NCBI GenBank assembly: GCA_017620635.1 | Contig: JAGAUV010000050.1 | Span: 1 to 35,365 of the forward strand | Reading direction: 5' to 3' | DNA from: Muribaculaceae bacterium | Lineage (GTDB): Bacteria > Bacteroidota > Bacteroidia > Bacteroidales > Muribaculaceae | Length of the DNA: 35,365 nucleotides | In this document: positions 15,166 through 24,016 of the stretch, piece by piece | How the letters are laid out: every line of letters begins with the position of its first letter | Numbering within the stretch: position 1 is the stretch's first letter | Translations under genes and position numbers: made by a program | Notes under the pieces: model-generated | What the model saw: the letters and a program-made list of their open reading frames with translations, nothing else | The model's database searches: none | Told to the model about the DNA's origin: nothing

Positions 15166-16803
15166 TTATTGCGGTTTCACATCATGCACTTTGAGACGCT
15201 CGCCGGCATCATTGACTATCGAGCGGAAATAACGCTCGTTGTAGCCGCCGAAAACAGGCTGCACGGGCATTCCGTCGGCGCTGCGCTCGAACTTGCCGTC
15301 TTTCTCTTTCTTTATGTTGCCGTCGAGATACTTCACGAAGAGGTAGTCGCCCAGAGCTTTATAGCGCTTGGTCACGTCCTCGGCCGCAGCGTCGGTGTAG
15401 CTGTTGAGCTGAGCGGATGCCGAGGCATAGTCCTTGCCTATCAGGTCTACGCTCAGACGTCCCACCTCGGTGGAGAGTGCGTCCTCGAGCTCGCCCTGCA
15501 CACGGCGGATGTCGGGTATCATCTGGCTGTAACGGTTGTATGCCTGGTTGGCGACATAGTTGTTGACCCAGAACATTGAATCCCACGACAGGGTAAGCAG
15601 GTCGGCGGTCTTCTCGTCGAGCGACCTGGGCACGCTTGTATTGCCGCAGAACACGGGCACATACACGCAGGTATTGGCGTCGTCGACACCGAACCACAGT
15701 ATGCCGCGCATGGCGTCGTGGCGGTTGTTGTTCATATCGGCCACAAAAGAGAAGCCTGTCTGCTGGGTGGCGATAGCGCGTTCGTGGGTGTACTTCACAC
15801 CGTCTACCTCATACTCCATGGGGCGCCAGCGGTAGGGGCAGTCGAACGGGCCGGCGCCGATATCGTTGTTCATGTCGAGATGTGTGCCCTCGAAGTGGTC
15901 GCGCATCATATCCTTGAGGTCCTTGGCGGCCAGAGGCTTGGCTGGCTTTACCCACAGAGGCAGGGGCTCGCCGTCGCCGTCCATGACCCACGGTATGTAC
16001 TGGTCCATGGTGCCTTCGGGGGCATAGCGGTTGAAATAAGCCCACACACGGGCATCACAGCCGCGGAGTGCGCCGGCATCGGTAACGGCATAGGCTCGCG
16101 AGAAATCGAAGTCCTCGTCCTTGCCGCTGTAATATCCCTGCTTGCGCGCGAAGTCGATAACGTCGGGCGAATAGAGGGTCTCCTTGTCCTTGAGGGGGAA
16201 TTTATGTATGCGTGCGTGGTTGGCATGGCCCGAGATATATCCGTCGGGCACACGGCGTGCCACCCATACAGCGCCTTTGTCGGCGCTGCCCTTGCCTATC
16301 AGCTCCATGATCCACACTTCGTCGGGGTCGGCGATAGAGAATGATTCGCCCGACGAGGCATAGCCGTAGTCCTTGACAAGATCGGTCATCACTTTTATGG
16401 CTTCACGGGCTGTCTTGGCACGCTGGAGAGTGATATAGATAAGCGAACCGTAGTCGATGAGGCCTGAGCCTTCGAGTTCCGGACGGCCGCCCCAGGTACT
16501 CTCCGATATGGTAAGGCCGTGCTCGTTCATATTGCCGAGCGTAGAATAGGTATGCGACACCTCGGGTATCTCGCCGAGGAGCTTGCCGGTGTCCCACTCT
16601 ACGACAGGACGCACAGCGCCCTTGCCGTGGTCGGCGGCCGGCTGATGATAGAGTGCGCCGTAGAGCGTATGACTGTCGGCGGCGTAAGTAATCATGGACG
16701 AGCCACTGACGGTGGCACCGGGAGCGGCGATGAGACTCGTGCAAGCCATCGCGGCGGCGCTTGCCAGCGACAGAGCGCCCAACATAAGAATTCGGATATT
16801 CAT
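15166..16803 (-). CDS. Peptidase C69 family dipeptidase
   Basis: A 545-residue N-terminal-nucleophile hydrolase of the PepD/C69 family, which cleaves dipeptides. A signal peptide (residues 1-20, ending AAAMA) is followed directly by the predicted nucleophile Cys21 (CTSLIAAPGATVSG), so processing would expose it. Downstream, ADSHTLYGALYHQPA, NEHGLTISESTWGGRPEL and GESFSIADPDEVWIMEL are the usual C69 segments. Export suggests peptide breakdown in the periplasm. It starts 12 bases after the helicase-nuclease stop, but functional linkage between the two is not evident. Confidence 0.93.
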   Translation of the reverse strand: MNIRILMLGALSLASAAAMACTSLIAAPGATVSGSSMITYAADSHTLYGALYHQPAADHGKGAVRPVVEWDTGKLLGEIPEVSHTYSTLGNMNEHGLTISESTWGGRPELEGSGLIDYGSLIYITLQRAKTAREAIKVMTDLVKDYGYASSGESFSIADPDEVWIMELIGKGSADKGAVWVARRVPDGYISGHANHARIHKFPLKDKETLYSPDVIDFARKQGYYSGKDEDFDFSRAYAVTDAGALRGCDARVWAYFNRYAPEGTMDQYIPWVMDGDGEPLPLWVKPAKPLAAKDLKDMMRDHFEGTHLDMNNDIGAGPFDCPYRWRPMEYEVDGVKYTHERAIATQQTGFSFVADMNNNRHDAMRGILWFGVDDANTCVYVPVFCGNTSVPRSLDEKTADLLTLSWDSMFWVNNYVANQAYNRYSQMIPDIRRVQGELEDALSTEVGRLSVDLIGKDYASASAQLNSYTDAAAEDVTKRYKALGDYLFVKYLDGNIKKEKDGKFERSADGMPVQPVFGGYNERYFRSIVNDAGERLKVHDVKPQ

Positions 16804-16815
16804 GCTATACTAACG

Positions 16816-19800
16816 TCAATTTTGTACTTTTATTATCTTTTTCAGGACAGGATACCAAATATATCCTTCCACCAGGGGGCGGCCGAGGCTGTGAAGTAGC
16901 TCCACATAGCGGCTTACCTGGCGGTAGTGGCTGCGTCGGGTCTCGCTCGTAAACTTGTAGTCCACAACCACGACGGAGCCGTCGGGGCGCACGACCACAC
17001 GGTCGGGACGGAACGATTCGTCCGTCGAGGGCACGTAGATCGACCTCTCGGCATAGACTTTATGCGTCGGATCGAACCATTCGGCCACGGTGGCGCCTCC
17101 ATCGCTAATGGCATCTACAATCGTGCGCCTGTAGTCGGCGGCCTCCTCGCCATCAACATCCTCGCGTGCGCACTGCCACCTGAGGGCGCGGTCGAGATCG
17201 CCGACGGTGCGCATGGTGGCGAGTATGGAGTGCATGTTTATGCCTCGCCGGGCAGCCTCGCGCATCTCGGGCGTATCCTCGAAGGGCGAGTAGCTGTCGG
17301 CTATTTCTTTGTCCTCCTCGCCGCCGATATCGAGGTGCGTGGCGAGAGCGTCGTCGATGCTCACAAGCTCGCGTGTGTCCGAGCGGTATACCACCGTATA
17401 TTCTCCTGCCGGCATCTGCCCTGCCGGTTCGGTGTATTCTGTCTCGGGCCGGGTAGGCTCTCCGAGCGTATATGTGTCTGTAAGCTCGTCGAAACCTGAG
17501 GCAAAGTCGACGGTATGTTCTGCGCCGGCGCCTGAGGCTCCCATGGCGAATATATCGTATATTACCTTGCCGATTTTCTCGGTATGGCTATGTATTATAA
17601 GTTCGCGCGAAGCTCGTGTGAAAGCCACGTATGTGGCATTGAGATTGTCTATCATCTCCTCGCGCCTCTCGTTTTCGAGGAAGTCGGCCAGTGGCGATAC
17701 TTCCTTGTCGCGCAGAGGCGAGCCGCCGGGTACCTCGAGCCTGAGCATGGGAGGACGGATCGCGGCATCGAAGGCGTCGAAACCGTCCATAGGCACCCAA
17801 AGCCTCGGTTTGGGATGGTAAAGGTCCCAGTCGGCAAAGGGTATATGCACACACGCCCTTTCGAGACCCTTCGACTTATGCACGGTCATTACCTCTACGG
17901 CATCGAGACCGGCGGAAGCCTTGATAGCCCATTTGTCGATATTGCGGTCGTAGGCGGCGATAAAGTCGGCCAGCGACGGCTCGGGGCCTTCGGTCTGCTT
18001 CACGGCAAGGTCGACGAGCGCCGCGATATACGCATACTCGGCCTTGCGCTGCGCAGGGCTGAGGCGGTGCGATATGATGGCTTCGATCAGAGCCACGAGG
18101 TTGGCCGGATTCTCGGCGCGTATTATGTCGATCTGGTCCTTGAGCACACCCGATGCGGAAGCATCCTCGCGCAAGGCCGTCTCGAGGGCATCGACAGGCG
18201 ACAGACCGTCGGATTCGTAGTGGTTGTAACGGGTAATCATCATTACCACGTCGGCTCGGCTGGCATAGGCGGGGGCTTCGTCGCTACGCACGAGCTCACG
18301 GCTCTGATAGGACTGCGATATCAGCCTGAGCATGCTCATGACCGAGCGCACGGCGGCGCTGTTGCGAAGAAGCAGGGCCTCCGACGAGAGCACCTGTATC
18401 TCGGGGTGTCGGTCGATAAGATATTTTACCACATCGGCAGCCTCGAAACGCATGCGGCACAGCACCATTATATCCGACCAGCGGTATCCGGCGGCATGCT
18501 GGCGCAATATATCCTGAGCCATCTGTTCGAGTATATCATCCTTCTCGGGGCTGTCCTTGTGCGTGTGGAAATGGAGCTGCACGAAGCCGGGCTGACGGTC
18601 GTACTTGGCCGACGGCGTCTGCACCACATTGTCGTAGTACGGGGCATGCAGCAGCTCTTTAAGCCGGAGGAACAGGCTGTTGTTGAAGCGCACGATAGTG
18701 CCTGAGCTGCGCCAGTTGGTGTTTTCCTCGGGGCGGTCGCCTCGCACTACGGAGTCGTGAGGGAAGTCGACCGACTGCACATGGCGGCCGAGCAGTTCGC
18801 TGTCGGAGTTGCGGAAACGGTAGATCGACTGTTTCTCGTCTCCGATGATAAGGTTGTCGTATCCTTCCGATATACTGTTGGCCACAAGGGGCTTGAGGTT
18901 TTCCCATTGTATGCGCGAGGTGTCCTGGAACTCGTCGATAAGCAGTGTCTCGAGCTTCATGCCGAGACGCTCGTAGATAAAGGGCATCTCGGCGTCGGAG
19001 ATGATGCGCCGCAGTAGCTCGCCCGTATCGCTGAGCATCACAGTGTTGCTGTCGCGAAGGTATTTTTCGAGCGATTCCAGAGCCATGCCTATAAAGTCGA
19101 GTGTGCCGAGCGATTCCAGCAGCAGGCTGTAGATCTTGCTTCGCTTCCACGCACCGGGCAGCTCTATGCAAAATTCGCGCGCGGTGTCGAGCACACCCGA
19201 CATTGCGCAGGCGTCAGAATATTTGCGGCATCTGGCGGCGGTGCCGAACAGGTCTTCGTCACTATGTCCGGGCTGCAGGGCCTTGATTTTGAAATCCGCA
19301 GCGCCGAAGGACGGACGCCGGTCCGACAGGGCGGCTATGCGCTTGTGCAGCGGACCGAACACATCGGCAGGCAGCCCGGCGGCGGCAAGGCCGGCCTCAA
19401 GCTTCTGCCCCAGGTCTCTGCTGCGGTCGTAGGCGTGATCTATCTTGTGGCGCAAGGCTTTCTCGAAAGCATCGATACGCGACTCATCGGCAAGATAGTC
19501 GCGCAATGCCTTCGAATGTGTGGCGAAGGTCTCGTCCATCGACCTTTCCATATTCGACGCGAGAGTGCCGATAAGGTAGCCGTCGCGCTCGAAGAAGTTG
19601 AAGGCATTGCCGTTGCGCACGTTATTGATAGTGAAATTGCTTATCCAGTCGATCAGTCGCCCGGCATTGCTGCGGGGAGCATAGTTGAGCTCGTCGAGCA
19701 TGAGCGATATGCTCTGGTTTACCACATCGTGCGAGTCGATGGCAAGCTCATAGTCGCCCTGCTGGTCTACCTCGCGCGAGAATGTGCGCAGCACGTTCTG

Positions 19801-20199
19801 GAAAAAGGAATCGATAGTGCTTACATAAAAGTTGCCGTAGTCGCACAGCAGTTCGCTGAGAGCCATCGAGGCGGCCTGACGAAGCTCCTCGGCCGTGCAG
19901 CCGTAGGTATCGACAAGGCGCTTGCCATAGTCCGACGACATCAGGGAATCGCTGTGTGCGAGACTGTCGATACGGCTGACTATACGCCGCTTCATCTCGT
20001 CGGTGGCCGCATTGGTAAATGTCAGGGCCATTATGCGGCGATGACGGCGTGTGCGTCGGCGTCCTCCGGGCACATACTTGTCGCTGTTGAGACAATAGCG
20101 GCCGTCCCGGAGCTTGAGCCCCAGAAGAGTCTTGATATATTCGTAAGCCAGGGTAAAGGTCTTGCCCGACCCGGCCGACGCCTTATATATTGTCAGCAT
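16816..20199 (-). CDS. UvrD/RecB-type helicase-nuclease, AddA-like
   Basis: A 1127-residue protein with the helicase superfamily 1A layout of AddA/RecB, which process double-strand DNA ends for recombination. Walker A is KASAGSGKT (6-14), AALTFTNAATDEMKRR-type motif Ia reads MALTFTNAATDEMK, Walker B is LLIDEFQDTS (about 418-426), then GDEKQSIYRFR, and VMTVHKSKGLE (motif V) and YVAFTRASRE (motif VI). The C-terminus carries a PD-(D/E)XK nuclease signature, FRPDRVVV followed by VVVVDYKF (about 1073-1081) and YRQVSRYVELL. This is the AddA arrangement common in Bacteroidota; AddB is not in the window. A promoter with an overlapping dyad lies directly upstream. Confidence 0.93.
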   Translation of the reverse strand: MLTIYKASAGSGKTFTLAYEYIKTLLGLKLRDGRYCLNSDKYVPGGRRRTRRHRRIMALTFTNAATDEMKRRIVSRIDSLAHSDSLMSSDYGKRLVDTYGCTAEELRQAASMALSELLCDYGNFYVSTIDSFFQNVLRTFSREVDQQGDYELAIDSHDVVNQSISLMLDELNYAPRSNAGRLIDWISNFTINNVRNGNAFNFFERDGYLIGTLASNMERSMDETFATHSKALRDYLADESRIDAFEKALRHKIDHAYDRSRDLGQKLEAGLAAAGLPADVFGPLHKRIAALSDRRPSFGAADFKIKALQPGHSDEDLFGTAARCRKYSDACAMSGVLDTAREFCIELPGAWKRSKIYSLLLESLGTLDFIGMALESLEKYLRDSNTVMLSDTGELLRRIISDAEMPFIYERLGMKLETLLIDEFQDTSRIQWENLKPLVANSISEGYDNLIIGDEKQSIYRFRNSDSELLGRHVQSVDFPHDSVVRGDRPEENTNWRSSGTIVRFNNSLFLRLKELLHAPYYDNVVQTPSAKYDRQPGFVQLHFHTHKDSPEKDDILEQMAQDILRQHAAGYRWSDIMVLCRMRFEAADVVKYLIDRHPEIQVLSSEALLLRNSAAVRSVMSMLRLISQSYQSRELVRSDEAPAYASRADVVMMITRYNHYESDGLSPVDALETALREDASASGVLKDQIDIIRAENPANLVALIEAIISHRLSPAQRKAEYAYIAALVDLAVKQTEGPEPSLADFIAAYDRNIDKWAIKASAGLDAVEVMTVHKSKGLERACVHIPFADWDLYHPKPRLWVPMDGFDAFDAAIRPPMLRLEVPGGSPLRDKEVSPLADFLENERREEMIDNLNATYVAFTRASRELIIHSHTEKIGKVIYDIFAMGASGAGAEHTVDFASGFDELTDTYTLGEPTRPETEYTEPAGQMPAGEYTVVYRSDTRELVSIDDALATHLDIGGEEDKEIADSYSPFEDTPEMREAARRGINMHSILATMRTVGDLDRALRWQCAREDVDGEEAADYRRTIVDAISDGGATVAEWFDPTHKVYAERSIYVPSTDESFRPDRVVVRPDGSVVVVDYKFTSETRRSHYRQVSRYVELLHSLGRPLVEGYIWYPVLKKIIKVQN

Positions 20200-20207
20200 G
20201 CGCCGCC

Positions 20208-20247
20208 GAAGATTGGTTATTATTAATTAGCTATGATTCCAATCTTC
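20208..20247. promoter_or_regulatory. Operator-like inverted repeat at the helicase-nuclease promoter
   Basis: Perfect 9-bp arms GAAGATTGG (20208-20216) and CCAATCTTC (20239-20247) separated by 22 AT-rich bases. The distal arm abuts the -7 box and the proximal arm ends eight bases before the ATG at 20199, so the dyad covers the expected transcription start and leader. Confidence 0.6.
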
Positions 20248-20277
20248 AAAATTACTATAAAAAAACAACTTACGCAA
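20247..20277 (-). promoter_or_regulatory. Promoter of the AddA-like gene (TTG - 20 nt - TAATTTTG)
   Basis: On the minus strand TTG (20277-20275) is followed after 20 bases by TAATTTTG (20254-20247), the Bacteroidota consensus with normal spacing. The expected start is near 20240, inside the inverted repeat, giving a leader of about 40 bases. Confidence 0.65.
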
Positions 20278-20285
20278 TAGCCGGC

Positions 20286-20322
20286 CGGAGCTGACGAGAT
20301 AATATATGTTAACGTCACTCCG
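20286..20322. repeat. Inverted repeat upstream of the AddA-like promoter
   Basis: Arms CGGAG-c-TGACG (20286-20296) and CGTCACTCCG (20313-20322) pair at ten positions with one bulged C, around a 16-base AT-rich centre. Could be a protein-binding site or RNA hairpin; nothing decides which. Confidence 0.45.
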
Positions 20323-20340
20323 CCGAGCCCTATAACAGCA

Positions 20341-20385
20341 CACCGGCGCCGGGGTAGTGTCCCGGCGCCGGTGCTTTATCTTTTT
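20341..20385 (+). terminator. Strong GC hairpin with T-rich tail on the plus strand
   Basis: Perfect 13-bp stem CACCGGCGCCGGG / CCCGGCGCCGGTG (20341-20353, 20361-20373), loop of seven, followed on the plus strand by CTTTATCTTTTT. It lies 27 bases past the stop of the minus-strand DUF349 gene. In that direction it has an A-tract before and no T-tract after the stem, so it is a canonical terminator only for plus-strand (antisense) transcription; it may still end the DUF349 message. Confidence 0.7.
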
Positions 20386-20399
20386 AATCCAACAGACGG

Positions 20400-22241
20400 T
20401 CAGAGCTTTCCGTCGATGATCTTGATCTTGTCCTGTATATCCTGTATGTCGGCCTTGAGGCGCTCGATACGGCGCTCGAGATCGCGCAGGAGTGAGTCGC
20501 CGTTTTTCGATTTGGCCGACAGGAAGCCGAGGTTGTTCTCGTATGTGCGCAGGTCGTTGCGACGGCCTTCGAGGGCGCGTACCAGACGTTCGCGCTCGCG
20601 GTAGAGCTTGTCGTTGTTACCCTCGAGCGAATTGACACTGGCCACAAAGCGTTCACGGCCGGCACGACGCTCGGCAAGGGCGAATTTGTCGCGCACGGCA
20701 TCGACAGCCGAGCGATATGCCTCGTAGAGTTTGTCTTTCTCGCGGAAGGGCACATGGCCTGTATCGTTCCAGCGCTGCTGAAGCTCCTTGAGCTGTTTTA
20801 TCGCGCTTTCCTTGTCGATATCCTCGCCGGCGAGAGCCGACAGAAGGCCGATGATCTCGCGTTTGATGCGGAGGTTGTCGTTCTCCACCTTGCGTGTGCC
20901 GCTGCCGGCTTTCTTCTTCTGTTCGAAGAAATAGTCGCAAGCCTCGGTAAAGCGTTTCCACAGGGCGTCGCTGTATTTCTTGGGCACGGCGCCTATAGTC
21001 TTCCATTCCTTCTGCATGGCCACGAACTCATCGGTAGCCGCGCGCCAGTCGGTGCTCTCCTTCAGAGCCTCGGCCTTTTCGGCAAGCTGCTGCTTGTGGG
21101 CAAGATTTGCATTGAGCTCCTCGCGTGTGTTGCGGTAGAACTCGGCCTTGGCGGCAAAGAAGGCATCGCAGGCCTGACGGAAACGGCCGAACAAGGCTCG
21201 GTTCATCTTCTTGGACGCAAAACCAAGTGTGCGCCACTCTTCCTGAAGCGCCACCACAGTGCGTGTCATCTCATCCCATGCGGCGAATGTCTTGAGACTC
21301 GGGCAATCGATAGCCTCTATCTTCTCGCAGAGGGCTGTCTTGGCTGTCTCGTTCTCGGCCTCACGGGCTTTACGGGCCTCAAAGAATGCCTGATAGCGCT
21401 TGTTTATCTCTGTCGAAGCCTCACGGAAACGGTTCCATATGTCTTCGCGCAGTTCTTTTGCCACCGGGCCTATCTGGCGCCATTTGTTATGCAGGTCCTG
21501 CAGACGGCGGTATGCCGCTATCACGTCCTCGGAGGCCACAAGTGTCTGGGCGTCGGCAAGCAGAGCCTCTTTGTCCTCAAGATTCTTCTTGAAGTCATAG
21601 TCGCGCAGCTCCTTGTTGATCTTCAGATTGTCGGAATAGTGCTCACGGGCATCCTGAAAGCGTTTCCATACCGATGTCTCCTGCATCTGGTCCACCTCGC
21701 CTATCGAGTTGAACTCATCCTGCAGCTCACGGTAACGGGGGAAGGTACGGTTCACATTGTCGGTATCCTCGGCAAGAGCATTGATTTCGTCTATGATGGC
21801 GTTCTTGCGTTCGAGGTTAGCGGCTTTCTGAGCGTCCTGCTCGGCCACCCATGCGGCCTTCTTGGCTTTAAGACGCTCTATCATAAGCATAAACTCGCTG
21901 TCGCCGGCCGGCTGTGCGGCTTCGTCCTCAGCTCCCGTGGTCGGTTTATGGAGCATGCTGTAGCGCTGGCGCAGGCGGCGGATATCATCTGCACTTATGT
22001 CCGAGGCGTCCTTGGCCATAAGGGCAAGGGCCTGGGCCATCAGGCTTTCGTCGGTATCAGGCTGACGCTCGGCGGCGAGCTCGGCGTCTTCTTCGCCCTG
22101 TGCCATAATTTCCTCGACCTCTTCGGCGGCGTCTGCGTCGGGGATTGTGTTTACAGTTGCGGTCTCCGGGGCCACAACTTCGTTGAGGGTTTGTTCTTTG
22201 GATTCCCCGCCGGGTACCAAAGAGGGATCTTGCATGTCCAT
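20400..22241 (-). CDS. DUF349 repeat coiled-coil protein
   Basis: A 613-residue, highly charged, mostly helical protein without signal peptide or membrane helix. After an acidic N-terminal about 110 residues come five DUF349-type repeats recognisable by W(R/K)xIGxV...WxRFR: EFNSIGEV...VWKRF, KWRQIGPV...IWNRFREA, EWRTLGFA...LFGRFRQA, EWKTIGAV...LWKRFTEA and a weaker RWNDTGHV...LYEAYRSA. A terminal coiled coil (about 530-613) ends KIKIIDGKL. DUF349 proteins are common in Bacteroidota and Actinobacteria with no settled function. Likely cytoplasmic. It is transcribed away from the glycoside hydrolase gene. Confidence 0.9.
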   Translation of the reverse strand: MDMQDPSLVPGGESKEQTLNEVVAPETATVNTIPDADAAEEVEEIMAQGEEDAELAAERQPDTDESLMAQALALMAKDASDISADDIRRLRQRYSMLHKPTTGAEDEAAQPAGDSEFMLMIERLKAKKAAWVAEQDAQKAANLERKNAIIDEINALAEDTDNVNRTFPRYRELQDEFNSIGEVDQMQETSVWKRFQDAREHYSDNLKINKELRDYDFKKNLEDKEALLADAQTLVASEDVIAAYRRLQDLHNKWRQIGPVAKELREDIWNRFREASTEINKRYQAFFEARKAREAENETAKTALCEKIEAIDCPSLKTFAAWDEMTRTVVALQEEWRTLGFASKKMNRALFGRFRQACDAFFAAKAEFYRNTREELNANLAHKQQLAEKAEALKESTDWRAATDEFVAMQKEWKTIGAVPKKYSDALWKRFTEACDYFFEQKKKAGSGTRKVENDNLRIKREIIGLLSALAGEDIDKESAIKQLKELQQRWNDTGHVPFREKDKLYEAYRSAVDAVRDKFALAERRAGRERFVASVNSLEGNNDKLYRERERLVRALEGRRNDLRTYENNLGFLSAKSKNGDSLLRDLERRIERLKADIQDIQDKIKIIDGKL

Positions 22242-22290
22242 AAATATGTAGTAATAAGGTTATAACGGCTCAGAATATCAAAGCCGCCCC

Positions 22291-22298
22291 CAAAAGTA
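22291..22298 (-). promoter_or_regulatory. Candidate -7 box for the DUF349 gene
   Basis: The minus strand reads TACTTTTG, matching TAnnTTTG, 49 bases upstream of the ATG at 22241. A TTG lies 16 bases further upstream (22317-22315), closer than usual. Confidence 0.4.
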
Positions 22299-22361
22299 CA
22301 AAAAATTATCGAAACAATAACATTTCACACGAAAAAACTCGCTTTTAGCGCCCACAAGGTC

Positions 22362-22393
22362 TTGACACGATAGCTCTAAATAGACTATCTTTG
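22362..22393 (+). promoter_or_regulatory. Promoter of the glycoside hydrolase gene (TTG - 21 nt - TATCTTTG)
   Basis: TTG (22362-22364, within CTTGACA) and TATCTTTG (22386-22393) are separated by 21 bases, matching the Bacteroidota consensus. The expected start is near 22400, leaving a leader of only about 15 bases before the ATG. Confidence 0.7.
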
Positions 22394-22415
22394 CACTACC
22401 AAAACACACCATGTA

Positions 22416-23945
22416 ATGACACGACTGCATACAATCACACGAATCCTGACCCTGCTGGCGCTTCTGGCCGGCACACAGACATTCTACGGCCGCGACAATG
22501 TGACCCGTTTCACACCCGACAGCACCCGTGTGCTGCGCAACCCTCTCTCGGGCTGGGTAATGTACCTCGGCCGCAACTGGGACGAAAACTTCTGGACCGA
22601 ACGCGGCTACGACAACATGAAAGTCAGCGACGGAGACAGCACAGTCCGCGTATCCGACTACGCCTCGTGCGCCTACATGCGCACAAGCTGGGCCTCGCTC
22701 GAGCCCGAAGAAGGCAAATACATATGGAACGACCCCGATTCGCGCCTGATGCGCCTGCTCGACAGTGTGCTTGCGCGCGGTCTGAGGGTAGCCTTCCGTA
22801 TAGTGGTCGACGGACGCGATCAGGGACAGAACACGCCGCAATACGTATTTGACGCCGGCGCCGAGTCCTATTTCGACCCCAAGGCGCCGGGCAAGAACCG
22901 CTCGCCCTACCCCGACGACCCTGTATTCCAGGAAAAGTACGCAAAATTCCTCCACGCATTCGCCGAGAAATTCGACAACCCCGACATCCTGGAGTTTATC
23001 GACGCATACTCGCTCGGCAAATGGGGCGAATCGCACTCCATGATTTATAAGGACAACTCCAACAAGCGCAAAGTGTTCGACTGGATGATAGGCCTTGCCA
23101 CCGACTGCTTCAAGAGCGTGCCTATGGTCATACACTACCACCGCATGCTCGGCGACCCGGCGACCGACGGGTGGGGATCTGTTCCGGCCGACGCCGAGGC
23201 CCTCATAGCCGACGCTACGGCAAAAGGCTTCTCGCTGCGCCACGATGCATTCGGCATGAACGGATACTACCAGGACTGGGAGAAAGGCATGGCAAGGCAG
23301 TACAACTTCCGCCGTCCCATAATAATGGAAGGCGGCTGGATTACGGGCGCACACCACCGCTACTGGATCGACCCCTCGGGCAAATACCGCGAGGGACATC
23401 CCGAGGACGTGCGTCTGGGCGAATACGAAGCTTCGGCCGAAGCTCGGGTAAACATGATGGACATGCGCGTGGGCGACGAGACAAGGTCGTGGTTCGAAGA
23501 CGTGTTTCCTCTCGTAAAACGTTTTGTGGCCGAGGGCGGCTACCGCCTCTATCCCGAAATGGTGTCGGCGCCCGGCAAAGCGAAAGCAGGATCACAGGTA
23601 AGGGTAACGAGCCTATGGGCCAACATGGGCTGGGGTTACTGCCCCACAAACCTGCCGGTATGGAATCAGAGATATAAACTCGCAGTGGCATTGCTCGGAC
23701 CCGACGGAGCGCCGGCAAAAGTCGTTGTCGACAGCAACAGCGACCTGTCGCAGTGGATCAAAGGTAAAGCCACGGAGTACACCACCGACATACGCCTCGA
23801 CGGTGTCGGAAAAGGCGAATACACCTGGGCTGTGGCTCTGGTCGACACCACTCGCGGCAACAGGCCGGCTATCGAGATGGCGATAGCGCCCGGTCTGACA
23901 ATAGGCGGCTGGCTCCCGGCCGGTAAGGTCAAGGTAACGAAATAA
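22416..23945 (+). CDS. Secreted glycoside hydrolase-like protein (DUF4832/GH42-like)
   Basis: This 509-residue protein has a signal peptide (MTRLHTITRILTLLALLAGTQTF). The mature part opens with NPLSGWVMYLGRNW and SWASLEPEEGKYIWN, the entry into a (beta/alpha)8 barrel typical of clan GH-A-like enzymes. EFIDAYSLGKWGESH (about 190-203) and PIIMEGGWITGAHH (about 305-318) supply plausible acid/base and nucleophile glutamates. The last about 110 residues form a beta-sandwich (VRVTSLWANMGWGYCPTNLPVWN), as in DUF4832 proteins. It probably cleaves a glycan outside the cytoplasm; substrate unknown and no SusC/SusD pair is adjacent. The family call is by pattern. It is monocistronic, with its own promoter and terminator. 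The ATG is preceded by an overlapping ATG-TAA. Confidence 0.8.
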   Translation: MTRLHTITRILTLLALLAGTQTFYGRDNVTRFTPDSTRVLRNPLSGWVMYLGRNWDENFWTERGYDNMKVSDGDSTVRVSDYASCAYMRTSWASLEPEEGKYIWNDPDSRLMRLLDSVLARGLRVAFRIVVDGRDQGQNTPQYVFDAGAESYFDPKAPGKNRSPYPDDPVFQEKYAKFLHAFAEKFDNPDILEFIDAYSLGKWGESHSMIYKDNSNKRKVFDWMIGLATDCFKSVPMVIHYHRMLGDPATDGWGSVPADAEALIADATAKGFSLRHDAFGMNGYYQDWEKGMARQYNFRRPIIMEGGWITGAHHRYWIDPSGKYREGHPEDVRLGEYEASAEARVNMMDMRVGDETRSWFEDVFPLVKRFVAEGGYRLYPEMVSAPGKAKAGSQVRVTSLWANMGWGYCPTNLPVWNQRYKLAVALLGPDGAPAKVVVDSNSDLSQWIKGKATEYTTDIRLDGVGKGEYTWAVALVDTTRGNRPAIEMAIAPGLTIGGWLPAGKVKVTK

Positions 23946-23952
23946 GTAGACA

Positions 23953-24007
23953 ACAATCCGGCCCATACCGCCGAGGCTGACATGCCGGGCTGTATGGGCC
24001 GGATTGT
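23953..24007. terminator. Bidirectional terminator hairpin between convergent genes
   Basis: Perfect 16-bp arms ACAATCCGGCCCATAC (23953-23968) and GTATGGGCCGGATTGT (23992-24007) lie eight bases after the hydrolase stop, followed by TTATTTCT. It also sits nine bases past the stop of the minus-strand oxidoreductase gamma gene and can serve both. Confidence 0.8.
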
Positions 24008-24016
24008 TTATTTCTG

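Noticed and set aside
20754-22265. 503-residue plus-strand open frame opposite the DUF349 gene
   Set aside because: Antisense shadow; low-complexity hydrophobic composition without motifs, against five recognisable DUF349 repeats on the minus strand.
22278-23399. 373-residue minus-strand open frame opposite the glycoside hydrolase gene
   Set aside because: Antisense shadow; the plus strand has promoter, signal peptide and barrel motifs.
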